NCBI RefSeq assembly: GCF_027595985.1
Contig: NC_073302.1
Span: forward strand, 11,384,890-11,448,889
DNA: 64,000 bases
Direction: 5' to 3'
Source of the DNA: Sorex araneus
Lineage: Eukaryota; Chordata; Mammalia; Eulipotyphla; Soricidae
In this document: piece after piece, positions 11,291 through 20,195 of the stretch
Position numbering within the stretch: the first letter of the stretch is position 1
Layout: the number at the start of each line of letters is the position of its first letter
Position numbers and translations under genes: made by a program
The notes under the pieces: model-generated
Database searches by the model: none
What the model was told of the DNA's origin: nothing
Seen by the model: only the letters and a program-made list of their open reading frames with translations

Positions 11291-12025
11291 AAAGCCTGAG
11301 CTCAGCTCATTGGCCTGCCCGCCCGTCTCCCCCAGCCTCTGTGCCAGCCTCTCTACCATAATTTGTGTGTATGTGTGTGTGTGGGGGGGGTAGGTACGGT
11401 CAAGACCCCTCTGGAGTCAGGACTGCAGAGTGAACGTTCATGTCTCTCCCTGCCCCTCCTGGGTCAGTGGTCTCTGCCCCCCCACACTGGGCCTGATTCC
11501 CTGTCACAGGGGCTCCCCTCCACGTTTCTGACCTGGTCCCCCCACCTCCCCCAGGAGGCTCCCTGGGCGTGGACCCCAAGAGAAGGTGCAGAACTGGGGG
11601 TCTCCGAGGGAGCTTCAGTTACTAGAGTTCGGGGTGCCAGTCTGGAGACTCTCTCCTGGATACGGGGATCCAGGAGGAGGAGAACCTTCTAGAAGAGAAG
11701 GAGGCTGGAGTCTGTGGAGTCCCTTCTGCCCATCCTCAGGGAAGAGCTTGAGGGAACCAGGGTTATGGAGGGTCACTTCCCAGGGACGACCAAGAGTGTG
11801 AGTCTAGGGCTTCAACACTCGGGGTCTCCCAGGCCCCTCAGTTTAGCAACCTGCAGTTGGGGACAAAATAGGACAACACCAGGGGGAGCCTTGGGCCTGG
11901 GGCTGGGTTGGTGGCCAAAGGTACCTGCCTGGTCAGAATGAAGGTGTGGGTTGGAAGCCCAGTGCTGTCCCCAAACACACAAGGTTGGCCCCACAAAACA
12001 CTGATTGGAGAAAAAAATGAAGCCT
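11291..12025. other. Unique intergenic sequence
   Basis: Contains a short GT tract at about 11363-11381. No gene recognised. Confidence 0.45.
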
Positions 12026-12177
12026 GGGGCCTGGTGGTGCAGTGGTTAAGGCACTTGCTTTGCTTGTGGCTGACCTGGGTTCTATTCCCAGCACCCCTTA
12101 GGGTCCCTCAAGCCCTGCCAGGAGTAATTCCTGAGTGTAGAGTCAGGAGTAAGGCCAGAGTACTGCCAGGTGTAGCC

Positions 12178-12221
<44 letters not shown>
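12026..12221 (+). mobile_element. SINE-A with a (CA)n tail
   Basis: Diverged sense copy (GGTGGTGCAGTGGTTAAGGC, B-box region GGTTCTATTCCC, CAGGAGTAATTCCTGAGTG) whose A-tail has become a pure CA microsatellite at 12180-12221. Confidence 0.85.
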
Positions 12222-12223
<2 letters not shown>

Positions 12224-12415
12224 GCTGGAGTTATAGCACAGCGGGGAGGGCATTTGCCTTGCAGGCGGCTGACCCAGGTTCAATTCCCAGTATCCTATAT
12301 GCCCCCCTGAGCACCGCCAGGAGTAATTCCTGAGTGCAGAGCCAGGATTCACCCCTGTGCATCGCCGGGTGTGACCCAAAAAGAAAAAAAAAAGCAAAAA
12401 AAACCCCAAAACCTC

Positions 12416-12468
<53 letters not shown>

Positions 12469-12473
12469 ACACA
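12222..12473 (+). mobile_element. SINE-A with A-rich then (CA)n tail
   Basis: Sense copy starting GGGCTGGAGTTATAGCACAG directly after the CA tail of the preceding SINE. It ends CCGGGTGTGACCCAAAAAG, then A-rich sequence and a CA array at about 12417-12471. Confidence 0.93.
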
Positions 12474-12480
12474 GATTTCT

Positions 12481-12561
12481 ATTTCTAGAGAGAGAACTTG
12501 CAGGAGAGGCAGCTGTGGGCAGCTGGAACCATCCTTTCGCTTCTTCTGTTAGTGCCAGGGA
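12481..12561 (+). repeat. Left arm of an inverted repeat
   Basis: This 81-bp segment beginning ATTTCTAGAGAGAGAACTTG recurs in reverse orientation at 12821-12898 with three substitutions and one 3-bp indel. It does not resemble the SINE or LINE families here. Confidence 0.95.
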
Positions 12562-12820
12562 ATTTGTTTATGAAGCTGGATCACCCTTTCCCTCCTTGCA
12601 CCCCTATCCCCCAGGTTCTCCTAGTCCAAGAGAGGAGGAGGTTTGTACACCACTGAGCAGACGGTGATGGCACTGCTGACAAGGCCCGGAGGTGCACGGT
12701 GAGCGTTAGCCTGGAGGCCGGAGTTCTGTCATCCCAAGACCTTCTCTACCTACATAATCGTCCCTTCAGCCGCTTCAAAGCCCGGCTGAAATCAGGGCCT
12801 CGGGCGCCACCTGGTGGCAG
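12562..12820. other. Spacer between inverted-repeat arms
   Basis: 259 bp of unique-looking sequence. Its end carries the CTCF-like motif. Confidence 0.6.
12803..12820 (-). promoter_or_regulatory. CTCF-like motif
   Basis: On the - strand, CTGCCACCAGGTGGCGCC matches the CTCF core with one T in place of G. It directly abuts the right arm of the inverted repeat. Confidence 0.5.
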
Positions 12821-12898
12821 TCCCTGGCACTAACAGAAGCGAAAGGATGGTTCCAGCTGCCCACAGGTCCCCCTCCTGCAAGTTCTCTCTCTAGAAAT
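12821..12898 (-). repeat. Right arm of an inverted repeat
   Basis: Reverse complement of 12481-12561, 75 of 78 aligned positions identical plus one 3-bp gap. It ends CTCTCTCTAGAAAT. Confidence 0.95.
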
Positions 12899-12963
12899 GG
12901 GTCTTGCTGTAAAAGCGGCGAAACAACAGCGAAGAAGAATTTCATGTTTAAAACTACATGTTC

Positions 12964-13143
12964 GGGGCTGGAACAATAGCACAGCGGGTAGGGCGTTTGC
13001 CTTGCACGCGGCTGACCCGGGTTCGAATCCCAACATCCCATATGGTCCCCTGAGCACCGCCAGGGGTAATTTCTGAGTGCAAAGCTAGGAGTAACCCCTG
13101 TGCATCACTGGGTATGACTCAAAAAGCAAAAAAAAAAAAAAAA
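12964..13143 (+). mobile_element. SINE-A, near full length
   Basis: Starts GGGGCTGGAACAATAGCACA (A-box region), has B box GGTTCGAATCC, and ends GACTCAAAAAGC plus an A tail. Confidence 0.97.
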
Positions 13144-13182
13144 CAACCCTACATGCTCAAGTCCTCAAAGCAAGGCGTCATT

Positions 13183-13366
13183 GGGCTGGAGCAATAGCAC
13201 AGCGGGTAGGGTGTTTGCCTTGCACGCGGCCGACCCGGGTTCGAATCCCAGCATCCCATATGGTCCCCTGAGCACCGCCAGGAGTAATTCCTGAGTGTAG
13301 AACCAGGAGTAACCCCTGTGCATCACCGGGTGTGACCCAAAAAGAAAAAAAAAACAACAAAAAAAA
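13183..13366 (+). mobile_element. SINE-A, full length with target-site duplication
   Basis: Complete sense copy. Flanked by a 16-bp duplication AAAGCAAGGC(G/A)TCATT at 13167-13182 and 13364-13379 with one mismatch, proving insertion by L1-type target-primed reverse transcription. Confidence 0.98.
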
Positions 13367-13379
13367 GCAAGGCATCATT

Positions 13380-14786
13380 ATTGCATTGGAAATTTTTAAA
13401 AATCAAAGAGAAGAAAGAAAGAAAACGTTTCTGTTGGTTCTGTCACCCAGAACAGGCACCGTGGACATCAGGCACTGTGTCATCCGGGTTCCCTCACAAA
13501 GCTGCAGATTCATGTGTCTATATTTAGGTAGAAATACGTAGGCACCTACACCTGCTCCTGTGGTTAAATGTATTCTGAGTGTTTTTGTGGGCCGAGGTTC
13601 GGTGTGGGCTTGGGTTAGGATCTGGGTGTCCACATGCCAGCCCACCTGAGTCTGATTTCTTCCTCTTTGGTAGCTGTGGGGGTTGGCCCCGCTCCTTCTC
13701 TGCCCCAAGTAACGCTTTCCTTCACCTTCTGGAAGCTGCGTCTGCTAATGAGTGGGGCTGCAGTGCACAGAATCAGCGTGTACAGTCCCTGGACAGAGGC
13801 AGGGACTTCACACGTGACCATGGTCTGTCTCCTTTCCGGTGGGCACGAGAAGTCTCTCAGGCTGCGGTGGGTTCCTGAGCCCCCCTGATCTGAGTCTCAG
13901 GATGGCCACGGTTTGCCCAAACTGAGAGGAACGTTTCAAGCAGGATTGCGTGCGTCTGCAGCCCCCCAGCTGTTCTTGTCCGTCTCTGACTTCCTCCCAG
14001 CCCCGAGAGGAGAGCAATGTCTAAACACCGTGGCTACAATGCTTGTGCCCCACTGGCGTGATGTTGCATTTTCCCTGAGTGGCTAAAGTTGTCTAATCAT
14101 TTGCTCATCATTTGCTTACCTGGTTCCTAATTGTGGACTCGTGGAGTAGTTTGCTTTTTCCTTCCAGGAAGAATTGCTGCTTCCCTTGCTGCTGGACTCC
14201 AAGCTGGCCGCTGGGACATGGTGGCCCCCAGGAAGCCAGTGACTCCTTACTTCTGCCACTTGGACACCAGCCAGCGAGACAAAGAAGCAAAGAAATAGAA
14301 GTGACCTGTGGGCTGTGGTGAGTGTCACGAGGAAGAAAGAGGTGCTGGGGGTGGGGAGAAACCCGCTCTCGCACGCATCTTTGTCTTCGTGGGAGGTGGG
14401 GGGCAGCCCCATGCCTGACCCCAGCCTGCTCTCGACGCCTGTGCGGCCACGGATGAAGTTTCTCCTTGAGGACCCGGCATGGAGTTGACTCTTCCGCCAG
14501 GACATCTGGGAATTTTCCAAGAAAACAGAGCACAAACAGGTTTGTTTCTTGTTCCCAGGGAGTGTGTTTTAGCTGGTACAGATGGCCGCTGGCCCCTCTG
14601 AAGACCATCCCCTTCCTCACCTCCACCACCTCGAGCCCTTCTCCTGACCCCAGCAAGCCCTGGAGGCTGGGAATCAATGGTAACAGCGCCCCCTTGGGGT
14701 GGGCAAAGCCGCCGGGGAGCAAACAGTTGCATGTCAGCCCCCCACCCCCCACTCCAGGGGTCCTGGAATGAACCTCCCATGGGATT
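13380..14786. other. Unique intergenic sequence
   Basis: Balanced base composition, no recognised repeat or exon. Confidence 0.4.
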
Positions 14787-14799
14787 ATGACTCCGTCTT

Positions 14800-14973
14800 T
14801 TCTTTTTTCCTTTTTGGGTTACACCTGGTGATGCTCAGGGGTTACTCCTGGCTCATGCATTCAGGAATTACTCCTGGCAGTGCTCGAGGGACCATATGGG
14901 ATGCTGGGGATTGAACCCGGGTCGGCCACGTGCAAGGCAAATGCCCTACCCGCTGTGCTATTGCTCCAGCCCC
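14800..14973 (-). mobile_element. SINE-A with target-site duplication
   Basis: Complete antisense copy. ATGACTC(C/T)GTCTT is duplicated at 14787-14799 and 14974-14986. Confidence 0.97.
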
Positions 14974-14986
14974 ATGACTCTGTCTT

Positions 14987-15600
14987 GAAGACTAGTTTAT
15001 ATCCCGTCTCTCCCGAAAAGTCTTTCCAGCTCTCGAACCACACCACCTTCTTTCTCCATCCCCTGAGCTCCTGATTCTTCCCCCTCTGCCTCCTTTGGCC
15101 CCTCCCTGCTGCGTGCTGATCCCTTTTGCTTTCTTCTCTGGTCTTGTTCCGTCGGCAGGGATCTGATGGCTCTGCAGAGGCCCAGGACCCTGGCGAGGCG
15201 TCTCTGCAGAAGCTCTGTTGGCAGCGAAGGCTGGAGACGCAGGGAGAGGCCCTGGGTGCCGTGTCTGCCTCAGCCCAGGGGTGAGTTTGGACTGTTCAGG
15301 CCGCCCCAAGCAGCCCTTCCTGGAACGTTTCTTTCTTGAGTTGACGAGGGAGAAGGAAGCAGCCTGTGTGGTGGGGTGTCTGCATTGCCTCCCGAGGGTC
15401 TCTCTGCGCCAGGCTGGGCAACACAGCCCCTGAGATGGGCGGGCCAGATCGCTCCTTTGGGGGCCCAGCAGGAGGCCGGGTGGTTTCCCTGGGGTGTGAG
15501 GTTGGACGCAGTGGCAGGGTTTGCGGGCACAACAGGAAGGTGACGAGCGTGATGTTTCTGCCTGTGGCACCGAGAAAAACTCACCTAAGAAGGATGTGGG

Positions 15601-15641
<41 letters not shown>

Positions 15642-15788
15642 ATGTCTGTTGTCATTTCCTGGGTGTGACAGGAAAAGGAGATGCAGATAGCAGGAGAGCA
15701 GGTGGGGTACGAAGGCAGGGAGAGGTGGGCGTGGGCGGCCTCTTAGAGGGCACCAGTGGGTCTTTTGGGACCGTGAATATGATCGGTG
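14987..15788. other. Unique intergenic sequence with (GT)n
   Basis: Pure GT microsatellite at about 15604-15639. No exon recognised. Confidence 0.45.
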
Positions 15789-15966
15789 TTTTTTTTTTTT
15801 TTTGCTTTTTGGGTCACACCCAGCAATGCTCAGGGGTTACTCCTGGCTTTGCACTCAGGAATTACTCCTGGTGGTGCTCAGGGGACCATATGGGATGCCT
15901 GGGATTGAACCCGGGTCGGCCACGTGCAAGGCAAATGCCCTCCCTGCTGTGCTATCGCTCCGGCCC
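15789..15966 (-). mobile_element. SINE-A
   Basis: Complete antisense copy: T run, GCTTTTTGGGTCACACCCAG, B box, ending ATCGCTCCGGCCC. Confidence 0.96.
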
Positions 15967-15975
15967 GTGCTCGGT

Positions 15976-16174
15976 GTTTTTTTGTTGTTGTTGTTTGTTT
16001 TTGTTTTGTTTTTGCTTTTGGGGTCACACCTGGTGATGCTCAGGAGTTACTCTTGGCTCTGCGCTCAGGAATTACTCCTGGCGGTGCTGGGGGAACCACA
16101 GGTGGTGCTAGGGAATGAGCCCAGGTTGGCTGCATGCAAGACAAACACCCTCCCCGCTGTACTATCACTCCAGC
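15976..16174 (-). mobile_element. SINE-A, diverged
   Basis: Antisense copy with a TTG-rich tail, GGGGTCACACCTGGTGATGC and a 5' end ATCACTCCAGCT. Lies next to the preceding copy in the same orientation. Confidence 0.9.
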
Positions 16175-16430
16175 TACTGTGAACATGCTTGAATATGGCA
16201 GAAATCCAGGGGAGTCCCCTAAGAGGGGAGCAGGGGTGGGTGGAGAAAGGGAGTGGTGGAGAAGGGATGAGGGGGACTCGGTTCAGGGTGACGGCCTGAG
16301 CTGGGACAGTGATGTAAGGTGAAGAAGAGATGAGGGGGCCGGGGAGACTTGAAGACGGAGTGAATGCAGGGGTGGGGGGGGGAGGAGGGAGGAAGTGAGG
16401 ACATTTAGGCAGAGGTACCTGGGGGCTTGG
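16175..16430. other. Purine-rich unique sequence
   Basis: G/A-rich on the + strand; no feature supported. Confidence 0.4.
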
Positions 16431-16670
16431 GCTGGAGTGATAGCCCAGCGGGTAGGGTGTTTGCGGGTGACCCAAGTTCGATTCCCTTGTTCCTCTTGGA
16501 GAGGCCAGCAAGCTACCGAGAGTATCGCGCCCGCACGGCAGAGCCTGGCAAGCTCCCCGTGGTGTATTCGATATGCCAAAAACTGTAACAAGTCTCACAA
16601 TGGAGATATTACTGGTGCCCGCTCGAGCAAATCGATGAGCAGCGGGATGACAGTGACAGTGACAGTGACT
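16431..16670 (+). mobile_element. SINE-B, near full length with target-site duplication
   Basis: Head GCTGGAGTGATAGCCCAG, B box AGTTCGATTCCC, body GCAAGCTACCGAGAGTATCG and GATATGCCAAAAACTG, and a terminal GACAGT array. TGGGGGCTTGG is duplicated at 16420-16430 and 16671-16681. This copy defines SINE-B ends in the window. Confidence 0.95.
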
Positions 16671-16681
16671 TGGGGGCTTGG

Positions 16682-17630
16682 CCCACATGGAGGACCAGGA
16701 GGAGAGATGGATTTGGGGGTAGGAAGGTGGAGAGAGACGGGGTGGGCAGTGAGAGTCTCTTGGGTACCATGGACAGCTCCAGGGAACCACAGCCGCCCAG
16801 GAACCAGAACAGCTCTGCCTCCTGACACCGTTTTCTCCTGCTGCTTCAGGCTGGGGGTTCAGACACCCGATAGCAAGGAAGCACCCCAGCAGGCCAGAAA
16901 CCTGCACCTACTGAAATAAAGAGTCCCCGGCTGCTGAGAGGGGCAGGACCCCGGGTGCATGATGTGCACATGACAAGGCAGTTTGTTAATCCAGCGAGGT
17001 CTGGGGAGATGCGGAGGAAGAAGCCTCCCTGTTGCCACATCCCTGCTGTTTTCAGGGCTGGGGACAGGAAGGGGCCGTGTTCGCCGCTATGCAGTGACTG
17101 TCCACACCGGGGGGGCCCTGAGACACCTTCCCAGACCCATTTCCCGGTGAGAGAGGGGGTGTCTTTGACTCAGCATTAGCATCTCTGGGGAGCAGGGACT
17201 CACCCTGATGCCCACTGGCGAGAGGAGGGGAGAGACAGAGTGCACACGGACACCCGCAAGGTGTCCAGTGACATGCCCAGCCCGCGCCTGGCACAGGGAC
17301 GGGTGGCAGAAGGGCTCCCAGGGGCCGGGGGAACTATTCAGTGGGCAGGGAGTCTGGACTTGAGAAGACGGGGCTGCTGGAGCTTGGACGTCAAGGAGAA
17401 TGGCCGTATCCCCCAAATGAACACAGCGGTAAAAACTTAAAAGAAATGTCAGGAAAAAAAAGAGAGAGATCATAAGAAAAGCAGTGACCAGTATCCTCAA
17501 GCCAAAGGCTCGGCCACTCAGCATCAGGGGTCTCGGCGAGGCGTTTCTTCAAAGGGACTGCTGCTGGTGGGTGCCTGGATGTGAGGTGTCCACCATCAGA
17601 TAGCCACGTCTCCGGGGAACCCGGTTCCCT
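16682..17630. other. Unique intergenic sequence
   Basis: No exon or repeat recognised. An A/GA-rich patch lies at about 17440-17475. Confidence 0.4.
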
Positions 17631-18267
17631 AAAATCAGGGAGATCGTGCCTCCTCCATCAGACCAGGTGGCATTAGACTAGGTGGCATTAGACTGAGTGG
17701 CATCCTTAGAATTGGGCAGGTCGTGCCGCCTCCATCAGGTTGGATAGCATTAGACCCAGTGGCATCAGATCAGGTGGAATTCCTAGAATTGGGGAGGTTG
17801 CGCCTCCTCCCTCAGACTGGGAGGCATCAGATGGATGGCACGCTAGTGAATCAGGGAGGTTGTGTCTCCTCCACCAGACCAGGTTGCACCAGACCAGCTA
17901 GCATCCCTAGAATCGGGGAGGTTGTGTCTCCTCCATCAAACTGGGTGGTATCAGACCAGGTGACATCCCTAGAATCGGAGAGGTGGTGCCTCCTCCGTCA
18001 GACTGGGCGGCCTCAGACAGGGTGGCACCCCTAGAATCAGGGAGATCACGCCTCTTCCATCAGACCAGGTAGCATTCCTAGAATCGGGGAGGTCACGCCT
18101 CCTCCATCAGACCAGGTGGCATCCCTAGAATCAGGGAGGTGGCGCCTCTTCTATCAGACTAGGTGGCATCCCTAGAATCGGGGAGGTCACGCCTCCTCCA
18201 TCAGACCAGGTGGCATCCCTAGAATCGGGGAGGTGGCGCCTCCTCCATCAGACGGGGTGTCTGGGAG
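17631..18267. repeat. Minisatellite with stepwise 77/62/47-bp unit lengths
   Basis: The marker AGAATC (or a near match) begins units at 17631, 17708, 17785, 17847, 17909, 17971, 18033, 18080, 18127, 18174 and 18221. The intervals are 77, 77, 62, 62, 62, 62, 47, 47, 47, 47 bp. Unit classes differ by a 15-bp subrepeat of the type ACCAGGTGGCATCAG present three, two or one times. The array stops directly upstream of the CpG-island promoter. Confidence 0.95.
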
Positions 18268-18393
18268 TCGGGAGGTGGGTCTCCGCCCAAGAGGCTCAGG
18301 CACGCCCTCCCTCCCGCTCTTCCCGTGCTCCCCTGCACCGCTTCCCAGGACCCCCGCGCCCCAAGCCGGGAGGGTTCCCCGAGAGCCGGCCTA

Positions 18394-18457
18394 GGGCGGG
18401 GCGGGGCGGGGCCGGAGGGGCGGGGCCAGAGGCGGGGCGGGGCCTGAAGGGGCGGGG
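18394..18457 (+). promoter_or_regulatory. Cluster of Sp1-type GC boxes
   Basis: At least five GGGGCGGGG or GGCGGGGCC motifs lie within 64 bp, the expected core of a TATA-less CpG-island promoter. Confidence 0.75.
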
Positions 18458-18482
18458 CCGGCGGGCTCTGCCCTTTCTCACG

Positions 18483-18701
18483 ATGGCCGCCGCCGCCTCC
18501 GTGACCGGCGCGGTCACGTGGGCGCGCCCGCCTGTGCGCTGTTGGCGGCGGCGGCGATTGTCCCTCCCGGGCCGCCGTCGCGGGCGGCGCGGGCGCTGGT
18601 CACCCGGAGCCCGGGCGAGCATGGCAACGGGCCGGGGCGGGCAGCGCGCGGCGGCGGCGGAGTGGCGGCGGCGGCGGCGGCGGCGCGGGCGCGGGGCCTG
18701 A
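18483..18701 (+). other. Upstream ORF in the TTLL11 leader
   Basis: An ATG at 18483 opens a 72-codon frame ending with TGA at 18699-18701, four bases before the main ATG. An in-frame ATG at 18621 gives a shorter version. The predicted peptide is Arg/Ala/Gly-rich and low-complexity, so a functional protein is unlikely, but if transcription starts upstream of 18483 (or 18621) it would limit initiation at the main start. Confidence 0.4.
18515..18520. promoter_or_regulatory. E-box CACGTG
   Basis: Palindromic CACGTG in the context GGTCACGTGGGC, the type bound by USF, MYC/MAX or TFE3. Located between the GC boxes and the start codon. Confidence 0.5.
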
Positions 18702-18705
18702 CGCC

Positions 18706-18990
18706 ATGCGGAGGGGCCGCTCGGGCCGGGCGGACGCGGGCGCGGCCGGAGAGCCCCTGGGCGCGGCGCGGGACGGGCGGCCGGCGCGGGCCGACGCGGG
18801 CGAGCCGGGACCCCCCGCCCGGGCCCCGCGCGGCGCCCAGTCGGCCCGGGGCGGCTCGCGCGCCCGCACCCGCGCCCGGGGCCGCGCGCGGGGGGACTGC
18901 GCCCCGCGGCCCGTCACCGTGGACAGCTCCAAGGCCAAGACGTCGCTGGAAGCCCTGAAGATCAGCCTCCGGCAGCTCAAGTGGAAGGAG
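18706..18990 (+). CDS. TTLL11: TTLL11 first coding exon (tubulin polyglutamylase), partial gene
   Basis: This 95-codon exon encodes the N-terminus of tubulin tyrosine ligase-like 11, a family that adds glutamate chains to tubulin tails; TTLL11 is known as an elongating polyglutamylase preferring alpha-tubulin, acting on ciliary and spindle microtubules. Residues 1-68 are a low-complexity Arg/Gly/Ala/Pro region. Residues 69-95 hold the conserved entry to the TTL domain, with the landmarks TVDSSKAKTSLEALKIS and RQLKWKE, recognised from memory of mammalian TTLL11. ATP-grasp catalytic residues lie in later exons outside the window. The start is the first in-frame ATG after an in-frame TGA at 18502, in good context (GACGCCATGC, G at -3). 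The exon ends in phase 0 after a Glu codon at a GAG|GTGAGG donor. Codons are extremely GC-rich like the surrounding island. The identity rests on a short conserved stretch. Confidence 0.8.
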
Positions 18991-18996
18991 GTGAGG
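18991..18996 (+). other. TTLL11: Splice donor of TTLL11 exon 1
   Basis: GAG|GTGAGG matches the mammalian donor consensus, and coding similarity stops exactly here. Confidence 0.8.
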
Positions 18997-19296
18997 CCCG
19001 GGCGCCCCCCGCCGCCCCCGCGGGCCCCGGCCCGGAGTCGCCCCTCCCGGGCCCCCTCCCGGGCCCCGCCGCGCGGGCCGCGCGCCCCCCGCCCCCGCCC
19101 CCGTCCCGCCGGCCGCCGCTCAGCCCGCCAGACCCGGTGTCAGAGTCACCTCCTCCGGGGAGGCCTCCTTCCTCCGGGTTTCCCGACGTCCCCCCGGCCG
19201 CTCCCAGCTCGCCCACCGGCCAGCAGCCTTTCCCGGCCCCTCTCCCTGGATCCTGATTCATAAGCCTGTCTCCTCCACCGGCGCGAGTCGCCCCGT

Positions 19297-19714
19297 CTCC
19301 CAGGACCCTGGGTCTCTCTGTCTCTCTGTCTCTGTCTCTGTCTCTGTCTCTCTCTCCCATCTCCCAGGACCCTGGGTCTCTCTGTCTCTGTCTCTCTCTG
19401 TCCCATCTCCCAGGACCCTGGGTCTCTCTCTCTCTCTCTCTCTCTGTCTCCTTCTGTCCAATATCCCAGGACCCTGGGTCTCTGTCTCTCTCTCTGTCTC
19501 TCTCTCTCTCTCTGTCTCTCTCCCCCATCTCCCAGGACCCTGGGTCTCTCTGTCTCTCTTTCTGTCTCCTTCTGTCCCACCTCCCAGGACCCTGGGTCTC
19601 TGTCTCTCTGTCTCTCTCTTTCTCCCATCTCCCAGGACCCTGGGTCTCTCTCTCTCTCTCTCTTTCTGTCTCCTTCTGTCCCATCTCCCAGGACCCTGGG
19701 TCTCTCTGTCTCTG

Positions 19715-19750
<36 letters not shown>

Positions 19751-20029
19751 TCCCCCATCTCCCAGGACCCTGGGTCTCTCTGTCTCTTGTCTCTCTGTCT
19801 CTGTCTCTCTCTGTCTCTCTGTCTCTCTCTCCCATCTCCCAGGACCCTGGGTCTCTGTCTCTCTGTCTCTGTCTCTGTCTCTTTCGGTCCCATCTCCCAG
19901 GACCCTGGGTCTCTGTATCTCTGTCTTTGTCTCTCACTCTCTCTGTGTCCCATCTCCTAGGACCCAGGTGCTCTCTCTGTCTCTGTCTCTCTGTGTCTCT
20001 GTGTCTCTGTCCCATCTCCCAGGACCCTG

Positions 20030-20089
<60 letters not shown>

Positions 20090-20090
20090 G
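19297..20090. repeat. Intronic minisatellite: CAGGACCCTGGGTCTC core with (TCTCTG)n spacers
   Basis: Thirteen copies of the core CAGGACCCTGGGTCTC (at 19301, 19365, 19411, 19467, 19533, 19585, 19633, 19689, 19763, 19840, 19898, 19958, 20020) are separated by variable TCTCTG/TCTC tracts, spacing 46-77 bp. It ends in a pure TC array at about 20035-20087. The Arg/Glu/Asp-rich frame on the - strand is an artefact. Confidence 0.95.
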
Positions 20091-20138
20091 CCCCCATATT
20101 TGCAAGCACAGTTTGTATTCGGGGCGCACAGGCCGGTC

Positions 20139-20195
20139 CCTGCCCCTTAGCTGAGTGACCTTGGGCAAGTGGCGTTTCTCCTGAGTCCCCTTCGC
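20139..20195 (+). mobile_element. MIR fragment
   Basis: Contains the MIR core-type phrase GAGTGACCTTGGGCAAGTGG followed by a decayed CCT-rich stretch. Confidence 0.5.

Larger units (their letters stand above)
18290..19240 (+). promoter_or_regulatory. TTLL11: CpG-island promoter of TTLL11
   Basis: Very high CpG density through upstream sequence, exon 1 and the start of intron 1. No TATA box is evident. Several GC boxes lie at about 18394-18457, a perfect CACGTG E-box at 18515-18520 and a GATGGCCGCC element near 18482 that resembles a YY1 site. The start of transcription cannot be fixed, but between about 18460 and 18620 is most likely. Confidence 0.8.

Noticed and set aside
12964..13060. tRNA gene-like A and B boxes (GGTTCGAATCC) in many places
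   Set aside because: They are the tRNA-derived heads of SINEs; the clover-leaf is not preserved and copies end in A tails.
18518..18958. An overlapping frame in TTLL11 exon 1
   Set aside because: It starts at GTG, not ATG, and is proline/arginine-rich from the +1 shifted reading of the GC-rich exon.
19146..20168. A 340-codon Arg/Glu/Asp-rich frame on the - strand
   Set aside because: Encoded by the TCTCTG/CAGGACCC minisatellite; resembles RNA-binding low-complexity proteins only by composition.
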